64,000 bases of DNA from Muribaculaceae bacterium (GTDB lineage: Bacteria > Bacteroidota > Bacteroidia > Bacteroidales > Muribaculaceae): positions 1-64,000 of the forward strand of contig JAMPGA010000003.1 in the NCBI GenBank assembly GCA_023664185.1, read 5' to 3'. Position numbers and translations under genes: made by a program. Each line of letters opens with the position of its first letter. Position 1 is the stretch's first letter. This document shows, one piece after another, positions 62,851 through 64,000 of the stretch. The notes under the pieces are model-generated. The model made no database searches and was not told where the DNA came from. It saw only the letters and a program-made list of their open reading frames with translations.

Positions 62851-63858
62851 ATGAAAGAAATACTCGCATATTCAGAAACCCTTATCAACTGGGGTAAACA
62901 ACAAGATCTTAACTACCTCCGTAAATTCCTATTCTCGGAACCTAATCGGCCTCTTATCTGTATCGGTTCAGGAGGTTCGTTCTCCATTTGCAGACTCTAT
63001 GCAATACTATATGGCACGAAAGGGAGTATAAGTTATGCCATAACCCCTTACTCAGCATATAATCTCTCAGAGGAAGCAATCCGAAATAGCAAAATCCTTC
63101 TCATAAGCAATAGCGGTCACAACAAGGACATCATAGCCATTGCCAAACACTGCTCGGCTATCAATCCTATGTGGACAGCTAACATCACAAGCGCGGATGG
63201 CCCAAAGAATGACGTAAAGAATCATATAGTAGAATCCAACTCTTTCAACTTCAAGAGCGAATTCAAGGATGGCTTCATTTCTGTCGGCTCTGTCATTGGT
63301 AATTACGTCTTGTCTATAGCTGCCTTTAAGCCTAATTTTACGGCCACTGCGTCACACCCGGACTATGCTCATATCAATTTTTCTTCAGCCAAACACTTCA
63401 TCGTCCTCTATGGTGGTTGGGGCGAGCCTGCTGCCATAGACCTTGAAAGTAAGTTGGTTGAGACCGGCACTGCTACATGTGCAGTCAGCGACTTTCGTAA
63501 CTTCTGCCATGGGCGCTTCATCTTTCCCGGCAACCATTGTGGTCATAATAAAAAGACCGAAGTCCCCGACGATTGCATAGTTGTCTTACTCACTACACCT
63601 CGGGAAGCATCGTTTGCCAATAAGATTAGAGAGGTTCTTCCCGAGCGCTGTAGGATAGTTGAATTGTCCTCCAACTCAAAAGGAGCCGAATCGGCAATCG
63701 AACTTCTTATCTCTGCTTCTTATCTTGCCAATGAGGTGTGTAGACAGCAAGGGATCAAACCAATGAGTCCTGCCAACTTCGGAGGAATTGATAAACGTCG
63801 GCCTGCAAACATTCCCTACATCTCCGATCTTAAAGCGTCAGGTCCACTTTCTATATAA
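62851..63858 (+). CDS. SIS (sugar isomerase) domain protein
   Basis: 335 aa. First SIS half: LICIGSGGSFSICRLYAILY and ILLISNSGHNKDIIAIAKHC (the SxSG loop). Second half: HFIVLYGGWGEPAAIDLESK, FRNFCHGRFIFPGNH as in GlmS-like SIS pairs, and IVVLLTTPREASFANKI. Likely binds a phosphosugar and may isomerise or sense it; no glutaminase domain is present. Start at 62851 is set by the promoter; the upstream frame begins before it. Substrate and link to the neighbouring mcr operon unknown. Confidence 0.8.
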   Translation: MKEILAYSETLINWGKQQDLNYLRKFLFSEPNRPLICIGSGGSFSICRLYAILYGTKGSISYAITPYSAYNLSEEAIRNSKILLISNSGHNKDIIAIAKHCSAINPMWTANITSADGPKNDVKNHIVESNSFNFKSEFKDGFISVGSVIGNYVLSIAAFKPNFTATASHPDYAHINFSSAKHFIVLYGGWGEPAAIDLESKLVETGTATCAVSDFRNFCHGRFIFPGNHCGHNKKTEVPDDCIVVLLTTPREASFANKIREVLPERCRIVELSSNSKGAESAIELLISASYLANEVCRQQGIKPMSPANFGGIDKRRPANIPYISDLKASGPLSI

Positions 63859-63903
63859 GGCGCCAGATTCTAAACCGTGTAGAATATTTCCCGTTTTCAT
63901 TTT

Positions 63904-63974
63904 AGAGCCAGTCCCATAATATATGTTAACGCTGTGGTCGCTTCGGCATTAACATATATTATGGAACCGGCTCT
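63904..63974. repeat. long imperfect inverted repeat after the SIS gene
   Basis: Bases 63904-63930 and 63948-63974 are reverse complements with about four mismatches out of 27; the invariant core is CCATAATATATGTTAA. The spacer is 17 bases. It begins 46 bases after the SIS stop. It may be a terminator, a mobile-element end or a recombination site; the sequence beyond the right edge would tell. Confidence 0.6.
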
Positions 63975-64000
63975 TACTCAAGGACGCGTTCTATCCACTT

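Noticed and set aside
1..64000. CRISPR arrays, insertion sequences and phage structural genes
   Set aside because: I looked for regularly spaced repeats, transposase or integrase motifs and found none.

Overview
The window reads as a chromosome segment of a gut Bacteroidota, most likely order Bacteroidales and possibly near Muribaculaceae. This is an inference from gene families, not a computed placement. The evidence is the two-subunit methylmalonyl-CoA mutase, DUF4827 and DUF5606 proteins, a Wzi-type outer-membrane protein, the Bacteroidota form of IspG, a PurF that begins Met-Gly-Gly, and many upstream regions carrying the Bacteroidota -7 element TAnnTTTG, sometimes with a -33 TTTG about 20 bp upstream. 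Shine-Dalgarno sequences are mostly absent, as usual for the phylum, so several starts were set from promoter position or from ATGA/TAATG stop-start overlaps.

Layout. 1-2.2 kb: methylmalonyl-CoA mutase subunits (mutB cut by the window edge, mutA complete). 2.2-11.3 kb, minus strand: a compact run lysC-lysA-OPT transporter-nrnA-DUF4827 lipoprotein-glmM-rlmD. 11.3-13.3 kb: secreted TPR protein. 13.4-16.8 kb, plus: VanX-like dipeptidase, pectinesterase, prfC, closed by a perfect 50-bp palindromic terminator. 16.9-25.3 kb: small Cys-rich LTXXQ-like protein (minus), then a cysteine-less thioredoxin-fold lipoprotein, TamB, a DXS-type synthase and a membrane-protein remnant. 25.2-27.7 kb: a GH115 glycosidase gene broken by one in-frame TAG. 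27.8-32.3 kb: DMT transporter, flavoprotein, and an operon DUF5606-hemerythrin-LuxR-metallophosphoesterase. 32.4-38.3 kb: pdxB, a membrane protein, purD, THUMP methyltransferase, serine acetyltransferase. 38.4-42.1 kb: purF-lepA-GNAT. 42.3-52.9 kb, plus: an almost gapless run from Wzi and a lipoprotein through a nonulosonic-acid module (LegB-like dehydratase, ATP-grasp, NeuB) into rpoN, a PAP2-like membrane protein, purE, ispG, ribD and a GNAT. 53-56.8 kb: PepSY-like lipoprotein, cysK, SGNH hydrolase, ilvE, HD protein.

From tRNA-Ser(TGA) at 56.9 kb to the right edge the character changes. The DNA looks AT-richer by eye and the genes are accessory: an LRR/transglutaminase-like protein, a tiny helical ORF, a three-gene XRE-McrB-McrC operon (58.9-62.1 kb), an orphan lipoprotein and a SIS-domain protein, ending in a long imperfect inverted repeat. 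The XRE-McrBC operon is the best candidate for an unusual system. All three genes overlap. The McrC nuclease keeps the D-x12-DAK spacing of E. coli McrC. The McrB N-terminus is not one I recognise. The XRE protein carries a separate C-terminal domain, suggesting a self-regulated modification-dependent restriction system.

No CRISPR array, insertion sequence, transposase, integrase or rRNA gene was seen. No stretch longer than 300 bases lacks a gene.
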